A stretch of DNA of 21,415 nucleotides from the NCBI GenBank assembly GCA_019090225.1, contig JAHRWI010000042.1, positions 1 to 21,415 of the forward strand. Direction: 5' to 3'. Shown piece by piece: positions 1 through 7,512 of the stretch. Each line of letters starts with the position of its first letter. Position 1 is the stretch's first letter. A model generated the notes under the pieces. That model saw nothing but the letters and a program-made list of their open reading frames with translations, ran no database searches and had not been told where the DNA came from. This stretch comes from Porticoccaceae bacterium. GTDB lineage: Bacteria; Pseudomonadota; Gammaproteobacteria; Pseudomonadales; Porticoccaceae. The position numbers and the translations under genes are program-made.

Positions 1-11
1 AGTCTGGACAT

Positions 12-374
12 ATGGATATAAAACAAGCAATGATAGCATTCGATGCACTTTCTCAAGAAACGCGCCTCAGAGCGTTCCGTCTACTGGTGAAGGCTGGCGT
101 CGATGGTATGCCCGCGGGGGCGCTCAGTGAAACGCTAGACACCCCTCACAACACCTTGTCTTTCCACTTGAACCACTTGTCCAACGCAGGCCTTGTGTCC
201 TCTAAAAAAGCGGGACGCAGTGTTATTTATTCTGCACGCTTCGATGCTATGAATGAGCTCATTAGTTTTATGGTTAAAGATTGCTGCAGCACCGACCAGG
301 CCAGTATCCGCGAAGATAAAACAAGCGGATGCTCGATTATTGAGCTGAGTCATTGCTGTGAGACACCGAAATAA
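12..374 (+). CDS. arsR: ArsR/SmtB-family metalloid-responsive repressor
   Basis: A 120-residue winged-helix repressor. Residues 5-80 carry the ArsR fold, with the recognition region around the LDTPHNTLSFHLNHLSNAGL stretch (42-61) and a beta-wing at KKAGRSVIYS. The C-terminus has a Cys91-Cys92 pair, Cys107, and a second pair Cys115-Cys116. Vicinal C-terminal cysteines are the known As(III)/methyl-As(III) site in several ArsR subfamilies, so it probably leaves DNA on binding trivalent arsenic. The next gene, an ArsI-like dioxygenase, starts 27 bases downstream, which suggests an autoregulated operon. The start at 12 has a GGA only three bases upstream, so an internal ATG at 30 is possible. The promoter and operator lie outside the window. 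The inducer (inorganic As(III), methyl-As(III) or another thiophilic metal) is inferred. Confidence 0.88.
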   Translation: MDIKQAMIAFDALSQETRLRAFRLLVKAGVDGMPAGALSETLDTPHNTLSFHLNHLSNAGLVSSKKAGRSVIYSARFDAMNELISFMVKDCCSTDQASIREDKTSGCSIIELSHCCETPK

Positions 375-401
375 GCAGGTAAACAAGACCAGGAGAATTC
401 C

Positions 402-824
402 ATGAAAAGAATGCATATCCACATTGGTGTTGAAAGTTTGGACGAAAGTATCCGTTTTTATAGTGCTTTATTTGATGCGGCACCGCTTAAGACAAAAGCG
501 GACTACGCAAAATGGATGCTCAATGAGCCTCACATAAATTTTGCTATTTCAACGCGAGTCAGCAATGGCCTTGACCATCTTGGTTTGCAGGTCGACGAGG
601 ACAGTGAGCTTGAAGAATTACGCGGCCGTCTTAAGCAGGCCGACCTGTCAGTGTATGGCGAAGGCGAAACGGTTTGCTGCTATGCCCGTTCTGACAAATC
701 GTGGGTTAAGGATCTGTCAGGCGTTCCATGGGAAGCCTATAAGAGCATGGAGGATGTTGAATTGTTTCATGCTGCTGAAACACCTGGTACAGCGGCCTGT
801 TGCACCCCGGCAGCAAATGGTTGA
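402..824 (+). CDS. arsI: ArsI/CadI-type vicinal-oxygen-chelate dioxygenase, probable C-As lyase
   Basis: A 140-residue single glyoxalase/VOC-fold protein. The ArsI family is an Fe(II) dioxygenase that cleaves the carbon-arsenic bond of trivalent organoarsenicals such as methyl-As(III), releasing As(III). Matching features are the N-terminal His (HIH, residues 5-7), the second metal His in LDHLGLQVD (His59), the substrate-binding pair Cys92-Cys93 in ETVCCYARSDKSWV, and the third ligand Glu111 in PWEAY. The C-terminus adds another CC pair (133-134), as many family members do. An AGGAG sits seven bases before the ATG, a strong ribosome site. It follows the arsR-like gene and is probably co-transcribed with it. 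The same family is annotated as cadmium-induced protein CadI in some genomes, so cadmium response is the alternative role. Confidence 0.88.
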   Translation: MKRMHIHIGVESLDESIRFYSALFDAAPLKTKADYAKWMLNEPHINFAISTRVSNGLDHLGLQVDEDSELEELRGRLKQADLSVYGEGETVCCYARSDKSWVKDLSGVPWEAYKSMEDVELFHAAETPGTAACCTPAANG

Positions 825-887
825 TTGATCCGTAGCGCGGCGCAACACAAAAGTCTTTTGACTATTTCATGCGCGAGCCTTTGCTTT

Positions 888-926
888 TGGGAAGTCCCTG
901 TGGGAGATAGCTGTGGGAAGTACCTG
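888..926 (+). repeat. 3 x 13-bp tandem repeat in the rhodanese leader
   Basis: Three adjacent 13-base units, TGGGAAGTCCCTG, TGGGAGATAGCTG and TGGGAAGTACCTG, end two bases before the ATG at 929. Units 1 and 3 differ at a single base. Each unit offers a GGGA that could act as a Shine-Dalgarno-like element, so copy number could alter translation of the rhodanese. The effect is inferred; the repeat itself is directly visible. Confidence 0.85.
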
Positions 927-928
927 TA

Positions 929-1741
929 ATGAAGCAAAATCCAGATAGCACAATTCTTGCGACGGCCGAATACTTGGCTCGTCATCTGAACGATCACGAC
1001 TTACGCATCGTAGATACAAGACAGAGCGACGGTTTTGATGCTGCTCATATTGATGGAGCAGTCGCACTTAACGGTAGTTCTTATCTCCGGGAAAATGGCG
1101 ATGTTATTCCCGCTGATCAGTTTGCTCACCTTATGTCCAGACTCGGTATGGACAGGAATACCAACGTTATTGTCTACGACGATGGCAACAACTTATTCGC
1201 CACGCGTCTGTGGTGGGTGCTTAACTACTACGGGCATCACCGGGTAAAGGTGCTTGATGGTGGCTGGGATAACTGGGTGACACAGAGTTTTCCAGTCAAC
1301 AATCATTCAACTGAAGTCGATTTTTTAGATTTTTCACCTCAAATAGATAGACAACAAATTGCCACAACGAGCGACGTACAAGCTGCTATTGGTTTGCCTC
1401 GCCAGGTGATTCTTGATGTACGTGGTGATAAAGAATGGCAACGCACCGAAGCGACGCCCAAAAGCTCGCCGGGTCATATTCCCGGCGCTGTTCATCTGGT
1501 TTGGAGTCAGCTCATCGATCCTGAAACCATGTGCTTCAAACCTAAAAACACGTTATGCGAACTGTTTGAAGCTCACGATATTCATCCTCAGGACGACATT
1601 ATTACCTATTGTCACGCGGGTATTCGAGCGGCCCACACCTTATTTGCACTCAAGTTGGCGGAGTTTAATAAGGTTAGAAATTACGAAGGCTCCTGGCTGG
1701 CCTGGACACATGCCGAATGTCCGGTGGAGCTTAACCAGTGA
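929..1741 (+). CDS. Two-domain sulfurtransferase (rhodanese / 3-mercaptopyruvate sulfurtransferase type)
   Basis: A 270-residue tandem rhodanese. The inactive N-terminal domain (about 8-122) has the usual IVDTR, AHIDGAV, VIVYDD and VLDGGWDNW elements. The catalytic C-terminal domain (about 145-265) has LDVRGDKEW, GHIPGAVHL and the active-site loop CHAGIRAA with Cys228, which forms the persulfide. It moves sulfane sulfur from thiosulfate or 3-mercaptopyruvate to thiols or cyanide. The loop CHAGIR is nearer the thiosulfate type than the CGSGVT of classical mercaptopyruvate enzymes, but donor preference cannot be settled by eye. There is no signal peptide, so it is probably cytoplasmic. It lies 104 bases after the arsI-like gene, on the same strand; a shared thiol/metalloid stress role is conjecture. 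Confidence 0.92.
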   Translation: MKQNPDSTILATAEYLARHLNDHDLRIVDTRQSDGFDAAHIDGAVALNGSSYLRENGDVIPADQFAHLMSRLGMDRNTNVIVYDDGNNLFATRLWWVLNYYGHHRVKVLDGGWDNWVTQSFPVNNHSTEVDFLDFSPQIDRQQIATTSDVQAAIGLPRQVILDVRGDKEWQRTEATPKSSPGHIPGAVHLVWSQLIDPETMCFKPKNTLCELFEAHDIHPQDDIITYCHAGIRAAHTLFALKLAEFNKVRNYEGSWLAWTHAECPVELNQ

Positions 1742-2072
1742 AAAGCATCGCAAAAATAGGACTTCAAACGCCGTTTGCAGAAGATCGAGAGCCGGTCGCT
1801 GGGCATACCTTGGATATTAGATTCTACAAACGATTTGATGCTCGAAATTCTTAAGAAAATACAGATAGATGTTTCTGATATTAAAAAAGGTCAACATGAC
1901 CTCAAGGATGGACAAGGGATATCAGGGTCTGGTCTTGCAATGCAACATCAGCATACAAGAACCCCGTGTCGGTTCCATTTTTAATACCTACCAAGCCGAG
2001 CTTACCGGATCTACCCGCTTTCAGAGTAAAGCACTGGATCTGCACAGATGAGCAAATATTTGACGCCTCACA
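1742..2072. other. Gene-free interval between convergent genes, possible gene debris
   Basis: These 331 bases separate the rhodanese from the TPR gene, which converge here. No complete gene with a good start and ribosome site is visible. One open frame (about 1760-1984, plus strand) contains a coding-like stretch, MLEILKKIQIDVSDIKKG, resembling an amphipathic coiled coil, but it has no credible start and ends in low-quality sequence. A second frame (to 2051) takes over with a different reading. This looks like a decayed or frameshifted small gene. Short palindromes occur (CAAACG-C-CGTTTG near 1765; CAAATATTTG near 2055), but neither is a convincing terminator. Confidence 0.4.
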
Positions 2073-3437
2073 CTAAGCACCACACGCCGGTAAAATCGCT
2101 CCTGCTGCTCGCAAACCCCTAACACGCTCACCCTCTGCCTTAGCGTAGCCTTGCCATTGCTCGGCATTGGTAACAACAGCTTTGTATTTGCCAGCCTGTT
2201 CAAAAGCCTTTATCGCCTGGTCATAACAATGCAAATTCAACTGGGCATTGCCAAGGATCAGTTGCACAGCGCCTGGGCGTGCTAGCTTGCCTTTGCTTAG
2301 GGCATTTTTTGCAGCCGCTACGGCGCTTTCATTGTCACCAATATCGAGATAAACACCGGCTAGCTGGGCGTAAATTTTGCCTTGCCCAGAGATGGCCGCC
2401 GCTTTTTCTAGCACCGGCCTGGCTTTGTCACCCTCTCCGGCCTGCTGCCAGGCCTGACCGAGCAGCTCCAGATGTTTGGCTGTCGCAGCAATCTGTCTTT
2501 GATTAATAGCGGTATCGAGTGTCACTGCCGCGCGATAGGGGGTATTTGCACCCAGGTAGAGATAGACCAGTGACACCAGCTCGCGCTCTTTATTTAAAGC
2601 CCCCGCCAGATAAACAATCTCCGTCGCTACCAGACGCTCAATATTTTTATCGAGCTGGCTGTACAGGCCCCCCAACTGATGCCAGTAGCGATAGCGGGGG
2701 TAGTGCTTAATGAGTTTTTTGAGTACGGGTAGTGCCTGTCGGTACTGCTCCTGTTCAAAATACAACAGGCTTTCGAGAGACCACCAGGCTTCTGGTGGCG
2801 ACTTGCCTCTGGCCTGATAGTCTGCAAGCGCTCCCTGTAGATAACGCAGCGACTCACCTTTGCGATCCAGCTGATAATAAGCCTGAGCTAAGAGTGCTTT
2901 TGTTTCAGGGTCGACTGTCTCACCACTAATCCCGGAAGCTTTTATCCAGCGTTCAATAAAGGCCTCTGCACTGGCGTAATCCTCAAGCTGAAAATACAGT
3001 TGCGCCACTGTGTGGTAGGTACTTAGTTTCATGGCGGCTTCAGCTTCCGGCTCATCGATCAGCTTTAGATAAGCAGTCAACGCTTTGCGGTATTGCTGTC
3101 GGACGTAATGTACATAACCGAGATAATTCCACACCTGGGATTTCTCAAAACTGCTGGCGCAATATTTTTCAGCGGCGAGGCGGAGAGTTTTTTCCGCCTG
3201 CGACCATTGTTTATCGGCGATAGCTGCCTGTGCGGCTTCGAGCTTAGTCGCGCAACGCTGACCCACGGCCTGTCGTCGTCGCGTCTTAACCTCTGCGTAC
3301 TGGTTTATATTGGCTTTTGTTTCTTTTTTTGTTCCTGTTTCGAATTGACTATCAGCAGCAAAAAGAAAATTCCCGCCAACCGTGAACAAGCATACTGCCA
3401 AAAAGATAAAGATAGATCGGATATAATCCCTGCGCAT
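2073..3437 (-). CDS. TPR-repeat periplasmic protein of the TonB/TtpC cluster
   Basis: A 454-residue protein with an N-terminal signal peptide (hydrophobic IRSIFIFLAVCLFTVGG, likely cut after the FAA near residue 28), so it is expected in the periplasm. The body is helical repeats of TPR type: WNYLGYVHYVRQQYRKALTA, YFQLEDYASAEAFI and AAAISGQGKIYAQLAGVYLD show the W/L-G-Y-A-F spacing. It starts seven bases after the tonB stop, with a GGAG ten bases before the ATG, and closes the gene string. TPR proteins in this position recur in TtpC-type TonB clusters and may scaffold the complex or link TonB to receptors; the exact role is not established here. It is the last gene before a convergent junction. 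Confidence 0.85.
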   Translation of the reverse strand: MRRDYIRSIFIFLAVCLFTVGGNFLFAADSQFETGTKKETKANINQYAEVKTRRRQAVGQRCATKLEAAQAAIADKQWSQAEKTLRLAAEKYCASSFEKSQVWNYLGYVHYVRQQYRKALTAYLKLIDEPEAEAAMKLSTYHTVAQLYFQLEDYASAEAFIERWIKASGISGETVDPETKALLAQAYYQLDRKGESLRYLQGALADYQARGKSPPEAWWSLESLLYFEQEQYRQALPVLKKLIKHYPRYRYWHQLGGLYSQLDKNIERLVATEIVYLAGALNKERELVSLVYLYLGANTPYRAAVTLDTAINQRQIAATAKHLELLGQAWQQAGEGDKARPVLEKAAAISGQGKIYAQLAGVYLDIGDNESAVAAAKNALSKGKLARPGAVQLILGNAQLNLHCYDQAIKAFEQAGKYKAVVTNAEQWQGYAKAEGERVRGLRAAGAILPACGA

Positions 3438-3444
3438 CCAGGCG

Positions 3445-4119
3445 CTACTCCAGTCGGAAGCTAAATTTATACATCACCCCAGGCACTTCTACGGCTTTGC
3501 CATCCACAACTCGCGGATTGTATTTAAGTTTAATCGCGGCCTTTAAAGCAGCGCTGCCGAAGCCATAATTAAGCGGTGACTCTTCAAGCAGGCGCACATC
3601 GCGCACCCCGCCAGAGCTGGTAATCACCACCTCAACGATTGCATAACCGGTGCGGCCCTTTGACTGTGCCCGACGCGGGTACAGCGGTTGGGGCACATAG
3701 ACGGGAATAAAATCGGTATCGCGGGCGAAATCGCCGCTGCCGACACCGATATTTAAATTAACAGTAGGCCTGGGCGCTGGGTGGAGGGTGATACCGGCTT
3801 TTGGTGGGTCAAAACGCAAACTTTGCCGGGGCATACTCGGTTGGCTTAATAATGGTTCTGCCGGTCTAGGTGGTTTTGGCGTTCTAAGGCGTTCGGTCAA
3901 ACTGCGCCCTGGCTGCCAGATATCGGCAATTTTATAGGCACTTTTTCTCTCGGGCACATCGCCATTATTCATCACCATTAAAGACATCAACACCAGCAAG
4001 ACAGCCGTGACTAAAACCGAAGTGATTAATGCGGCTGTGAATCGGACAAGTATGCCACCTCTGCCTTCTCGACCAGCGCCGCTCGCCACAATGATTGGTG
4101 TATTAGAGACGCTAGTCAT
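3445..4119 (-). CDS. tonB: TonB-family energy transducer
   Basis: A 224-residue protein starting at the ATG at 4119, which overlaps the exbD stop by eight bases (ATGACTAG). A longer frame to 4194 would only read through exbD in the wrong frame. Order: cytoplasmic tail (1-26), one membrane segment (about 27-50), a short proline-rich linker (KPPRPAEPLLSQPSMPRQ) and a C-terminal TonB domain (about 135-224) with LYPRRAQSKGRTGYAIVEVV, VRDVRLLEESP and AALKAAIKLKYNPR. It should carry proton-motive energy from ExbB/ExbD/TtpC to outer-membrane receptors. The linker is short and the membrane segment shows no SxxxH pattern like that of enteric TonB, as in other non-enteric paralogues. No receptor gene lies in the window. 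Confidence 0.92.
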   Translation of the reverse strand: MTSVSNTPIIVASGAGREGRGGILVRFTAALITSVLVTAVLLVLMSLMVMNNGDVPERKSAYKIADIWQPGRSLTERLRTPKPPRPAEPLLSQPSMPRQSLRFDPPKAGITLHPAPRPTVNLNIGVGSGDFARDTDFIPVYVPQPLYPRRAQSKGRTGYAIVEVVITSSGGVRDVRLLEESPLNYGFGSAALKAAIKLKYNPRVVDGKAVEVPGVMYKFSFRLE

Positions 4120-4525
4120 GGAGAGTCGATACCGATATATCGCTGATGCCCAGCTGCCCGGCCAGATCGGACACCAGAGCCAGGCGGCCAACACTGGCGC
4201 GCTTATCTACCTGAATCACCAGACTGCCCCTGGGGGTTTCTGCCAACAGGCGGGCGAGTTCGATTTTGATCCGGTTGTCAGCCAGTGGGGATTTATCCAT
4301 CCAGATAACATCGTGCTGATCAATCGCCACCAGCATGGCTGGCTTTCTGGCCTGAGCAGTCAAGGCCTCACTACGCTCCACCTCAGGCCCTGGCAGCTTT
4401 ACAAAGGACGCGGTGACGATAAAAAAGATCAGCAGAATAAACACCACATCAAGCATGGGCGTCAGGTCGATGGCCTGAGTCGGCGTACTTTCGCTGCTCT
4501 GCTGGCTAATTAATTGTCGACGCAT
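4112..4525 (-). CDS. exbD: ExbD/TolR-family proton-channel subunit
   Basis: A 137-residue inner-membrane protein. A short cytoplasmic N-terminus leads to a single membrane helix, IDLTPMLDVVFILLIFFIV, in which Asp26 matches the essential protonatable aspartate of ExbD/TolR. The periplasmic domain follows (about 45-137; VIQVDKRASVGRLALVSDLA). The gene overlaps the exbB end by 20 bases and runs eight bases into tonB, implying translational coupling. ExbD partners ExbB in a proton-driven motor; its place beside tonB and ttpC favours ExbD over TolR. Confidence 0.94.
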   Translation of the reverse strand: MRRQLISQQSSESTPTQAIDLTPMLDVVFILLIFFIVTASFVKLPGPEVERSEALTAQARKPAMLVAIDQHDVIWMDKSPLADNRIKIELARLLAETPRGSLVIQVDKRASVGRLALVSDLAGQLGISDISVSTLHD

Positions 4526-5063
4526 CTTGCTTCGTCTCGTCCATCAGAAGGCTATTTTCCAGATGACTTTTTGCCCTGCGACCCAGGCGATCAATACCGG
4601 TCATACCAATTAGCCCAGAGAGCGCTGCCACCATCCCCGCCATGGTCGGGATAGTGGCTCTGGATACCCCGCTCGACATCGCCCGTGCGCTACCACCACC
4701 GGCAATCCCCATGCTTTCAAACACACTCACCATGCCGGTCACTGTACCGAGCAAACCAAACAGCGGCGCAAGGGCCACCAAGGTTTTTATCATCGGCACA
4801 AAGCGGTCGATTCGACCATTTATATCAGCTAGCAGGGCCATACGGACATGGCGAGCGCGGCGCGAATGCCTATCCTTACGTTGCTGCCAAATACTGAGGC
4901 ATTGCGCCATATCGACACGCAGGGCAGTGCGGTAGTAAATCAGCCGCTCAATTAACAATAACCAGAGCAGCAAAATGAGGCCGACAATAAATAGCAGCAC
5001 CGGGCCACCCATATCGGCCAGTTTCATCAAGTTATTGCTCATGTCGAATAAGGTATTCATCAT
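4506..5063 (-). CDS. exbB: ExbB/TolQ-family proton-channel subunit
   Basis: A 185-residue inner-membrane protein with three membrane segments: about 20-40, 90-118 (MIKTLVALAPLFGLLGTVTG, the MotA/TolQ/ExbB signature) and 135-156. It forms the proton-conducting pore with ExbD. Two ATGs are adjacent (5063 and 5060); the GGGG in the leader is better spaced for the second. It lies 93 bases after ttpC, the largest gap inside the cluster, and that gap holds a 2 x 18-bp repeat. It is the short member of a pair with the larger TtpC, which shares the APLMGLLGTVTGM signature. Confidence 0.93.
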   Translation of the reverse strand: MMNTLFDMSNNLMKLADMGGPVLLFIVGLILLLWLLLIERLIYYRTALRVDMAQCLSIWQQRKDRHSRRARHVRMALLADINGRIDRFVPMIKTLVALAPLFGLLGTVTGMVSVFESMGIAGGGSARAMSSGVSRATIPTMAGMVAALSGLIGMTGIDRLGRRAKSHLENSLLMDETKQDASTIN

Positions 5064-5106
5064 CAGACCCCGTTCATTATTCGAATCGGCTGTGGTCTGT
5101 AATTAA

Positions 5107-5142
5107 ACAACGACCTGCACTTAGACAACGATTGGCACTTTG
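5107..5142 (-). repeat. 2 x 18-bp tandem repeat in the exbB leader
   Basis: Two adjacent 18-base units on the plus strand, ACAACGACCTGCACTTAG and ACAACGATTGGCACTTTG, differ at four positions. They lie between ttpC and exbB, 44 to 79 bases before the exbB start. They may be a small tandem duplication or part of an untranslated spacer that tunes exbB expression; no regulator site is recognised. Confidence 0.75.
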
Positions 5143-5156
5143 GCAAAGAGCGGTAA

Positions 5157-6590
5157 TTAGCTGGCACGGGGCTGCTTTGCCTCGGCTTTTAAGGCAACTA
5201 TGCCAGCGCTTTGCTCTTCGAGCACATGCAAAATACTGCGCGCATAGCCGTTAACCCATGTGTGCAGGAGCAGTGTCGGAATCGCCACCAGCAGACCGAG
5301 GACGGTGGTGACCAGAGCCTGGGAAATGCCTCCTGCCATTAATTTTGGGTCACCCGCGCCGAATATCGTAATCTGCTGAAATACGATAATCATGCCGGTG
5401 ACGGTGCCCAGCAGGCCCATTAAAGGTGCAATCATGGCGATAATTTTGAGTAGGTTGAGCGCGTACTCAATGGCCGGGCGTTCTTTTAATATTGCCTCAT
5501 GGAGTTTCAGCTCCATAGATTCAGGGTCGAGCCCCGCATGGGCGTCCGCGACGCTGAGCACTCGACCCAGGGGGTTATTTAGAGACTGGCCCGGATCAGC
5601 CGCTCCCGCGCCTAACTGCGCTCGAACGCGAACAGAGACTCCCCGCAAAACAAAAGCTCGCCACAGGGCTAATACCAATGCCAGAGCACCGATGCCGGTA
5701 ATGACATAACCCACCAAACCGCCCTGATGCCACTTTTCTATCAAGCCTGGTCGGTCAGCCAAAGCATCCAGCAAATCACCGCCAGCCGGGCCAGTGGGGT
5801 CAATTTCTACGGGGACAAAACCGACATTCGCGGCCTGCAAGGCACTAGCGCCTTTACTCAGGCCCCAGGGTTGGCGGGCCAGTTCAGTCAGTACGCCGCT
5901 GTCCAGGTTATAACTCAGATAATGGCCATTGGAGACCAGATTAAACAAACCTATTCGCAGCACCTCTTGTTCACTTTGCGAGCCATCAGCAGCGAGGACA
6001 TCTCGGGTAAATCGACTGACCCGCCCCGACTCGACCATCTCCCGGCTGATCTCGTAAGACAAGTTTTCGATATCTTCCAGGGAGGGCAAGCGGCTATTGC
6101 TGCTCATTTTTTCGATTAATTCATTTAAGGATTCGCTGCGCCCAGGGTATTCGGCACTGACTAAAGATTGGTCGAGCCGGGCAACGGTATCGCCCGCCGC
6201 CGCCGTAATATGACCAAACAACTCTTTTAGCGTACCCAATCGGTTTTGCATTTGCTCCTCTAGCAGTTCCAGAGCCCGCTCATTTTCAGCAAAGGTTTTT
6301 TCAAGTTCAGCGCTACGAGTTTCTTCCTCAGCTTTTTTCGCCTGGGCCTGTTTGAGTAATTCAGCCTGGCGATTTTTGTCCTGCTTAAAAGCCTGTTCAC
6401 GCTGGCGGTGTTCTTTCGATTCACTAAGTTTGGCGGCTTTGATTAACTGCAGGAGCTCGTCGAGTGATTTGGCTTCGGTGAGATTAGTCCGGTCTTCTGC
6501 CATCACAGTGGCTGGCGTAAAAAGCACTAAAAATATTAACAAGGCCCAGCTCAGGCTGCTTTCGCGCAAGTCTTTTACAAAAGCACTCAC
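5157..6590 (-). CDS. ttpC: TtpC-like MotA/TolQ/ExbB-family protein with a periplasmic coiled-coil domain
   Basis: A 477-residue protein. A signal peptide (cut near VMA-ED, residue 31) is followed by a charged coiled coil (about 55-118), a periplasmic domain (about 120-285) and three membrane helices (about 293-313, 384-407, 427-445). The second carries IAPLMGLLGTVTGM of the ExbB/MotA family. This layout is that of TtpC, the extra subunit needed by TonB2 systems in Vibrio. The start is a GTG overlapping the DUF3450 stop (GTGA), supported by a GGAGG seven bases upstream. Proteins of this shape are often annotated only as a biopolymer transporter or MotA/TolQ/ExbB channel; the DUF3450-exbB-exbD-tonB-TPR context supports TtpC. 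Confidence 0.92.
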   Translation of the reverse strand: MSAFVKDLRESSLSWALLIFLVLFTPATVMAEDRTNLTEAKSLDELLQLIKAAKLSESKEHRQREQAFKQDKNRQAELLKQAQAKKAEEETRSAELEKTFAENERALELLEEQMQNRLGTLKELFGHITAAAGDTVARLDQSLVSAEYPGRSESLNELIEKMSSNSRLPSLEDIENLSYEISREMVESGRVSRFTRDVLAADGSQSEQEVLRIGLFNLVSNGHYLSYNLDSGVLTELARQPWGLSKGASALQAANVGFVPVEIDPTGPAGGDLLDALADRPGLIEKWHQGGLVGYVITGIGALALVLALWRAFVLRGVSVRVRAQLGAGAADPGQSLNNPLGRVLSVADAHAGLDPESMELKLHEAILKERPAIEYALNLLKIIAMIAPLMGLLGTVTGMIIVFQQITIFGAGDPKLMAGGISQALVTTVLGLLVAIPTLLLHTWVNGYARSILHVLEEQSAGIVALKAEAKQPRAS

Positions 6591-7489
6591 GAAGCTGCCT
6601 CCACTGCGGTAGCCCCGCTGGTATTTATTTTTGCTGCGCTGTTATTTGGCCCAGCTGCTGATGCTGACTCTGGTGCTGCTATGGGCAACTTCATCATATC
6701 CAGAGGTGCTTGTTTTTTAGCCATGCGAATGGCATCGGCTACCGAGCGACGGTATTCGCCCGCCGATACCCCCTGCCACTGCCTGGTGTTTTTATCCCAG
6801 ACTTTGGTCAGCCCCTGGTCACCGCTTTGAAACAGCAGGGCTAAACGTCCGATACGCAAAAAAGCCCCCTGGCGCTGCTGTCCATCTATTCCCAGTAACT
6901 CATCTGTGCCCAGAAGCCCATCGAATTGTTCGATGGTGGCGCTGTATTCACTTTCAATATCGTAAAGTTCCAGCACCTGGCGGGATTTTTCAGCAGCGCT
7001 GAAGCTGGCAGAATCCATATTTTTGCGCACCTGATCAATGCTGGACTGGCGCTGAGCTAACTTGAAAGGCAGGTCGAGGTGAATAAATTGCTCAAGCGCA
7101 TCGAGCATGCTTAAAGATAGGGGGGTGATCTGCCGCTCGATCAAGGCGGCGTTTTCAATGGATTGTTCAATTTCCGACACGGTACGGCGCTGGTTGTCGA
7201 TTTGCCGTGAGAGCTGGGCGTTATATACCTGTAAGCCTTCTATTTGCTTGTTCACCAGCTGAAACTGTCGCAGCAGGGAATCGCTTTGCTGCGCAGTATC
7301 GTCAATACGGCGTTGTGAAGCCTGGGCCGCAGCGGTTTTGTCGGCTCCGGCTTTTATTACGATATCTAGCTCTGTTGCCTGTAGTCCAGGGACCAGCCCT
7401 GGAGTCAGCCCTGGAATCGCGAGGCCCAGGGCGACCACCATTAATAGACGACAGGCGATTAGATTTTGTTTTTTTACAGTCTTTTTCAT
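6587..7489 (-). CDS. DUF3450-family periplasmic coiled-coil protein
   Basis: A 300-residue exported protein. The signal peptide (1 to about 38) has a Lys-rich start (MKKTVKKQ), a hydrophobic core and a likely cut near LQA-TELD. Residues 50-115 form a coiled coil (QSDSLLRQFQLVNKQIEGLQ), followed by the helical DUF3450 body with ALEQFIHLDLPF, LGIDGQQRQGAFLRIGRLAL and LFQSGDQGLTKVWDK. This family is regularly encoded just before ttpC; a periplasmic partner of the TtpC coiled coil is the natural guess, but its biochemical function is not known to me. It overlaps ttpC by four bases and starts 23 bases after folA, so folA may be its leading gene. The signal peptide holds a three-fold PGL repeat. 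Confidence 0.9.
   Translation of the reverse strand: MKKTVKKQNLIACRLLMVVALGLAIPGLTPGLVPGLQATELDIVIKAGADKTAAAQASQRRIDDTAQQSDSLLRQFQLVNKQIEGLQVYNAQLSRQIDNQRRTVSEIEQSIENAALIERQITPLSLSMLDALEQFIHLDLPFKLAQRQSSIDQVRKNMDSASFSAAEKSRQVLELYDIESEYSATIEQFDGLLGTDELLGIDGQQRQGAFLRIGRLALLFQSGDQGLTKVWDKNTRQWQGVSAGEYRRSVADAIRMAKKQAPLDMMKLPIAAPESASAAGPNNSAAKINTSGATAVEAAS
7379..7414 (-). repeat. In-frame 3 x 12-bp repeat (PGLx) inside a signal peptide
   Basis: On the coding (minus) strand the units are CCAGGGCTGACT, CCAGGGCTGGTC and the diverged CCTGGACTACAG, giving PGLT-PGLV-PGLQ at residues 26-37 of the DUF3450 protein. The repeat sits between the hydrophobic core and the likely cleavage site and lengthens the signal peptide. 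It looks like slippage or unequal duplication that kept the frame. Confidence 0.85.
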
Positions 7490-7512
7490 TTTGCTTATTG
7501 ACTCGTTTTTTA

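Noticed and set aside
1764..1777. Terminator hairpin after the rhodanese
   Set aside because: CAAACG-C-CGTTTG has a one-base loop and no T-run, so it is a palindrome rather than an intrinsic terminator.
1413..1820. Long overlapping plus-strand frame extending past the rhodanese
   Set aside because: It is an alternative frame of the rhodanese gene, whose own frame carries all conserved motifs.
4120..4194. Longer TonB start at 4194
   Set aside because: It would add 25 residues lying inside exbD in another frame; the ATG at 4119 overlaps the exbD stop and gives a normal TonB N-terminus.
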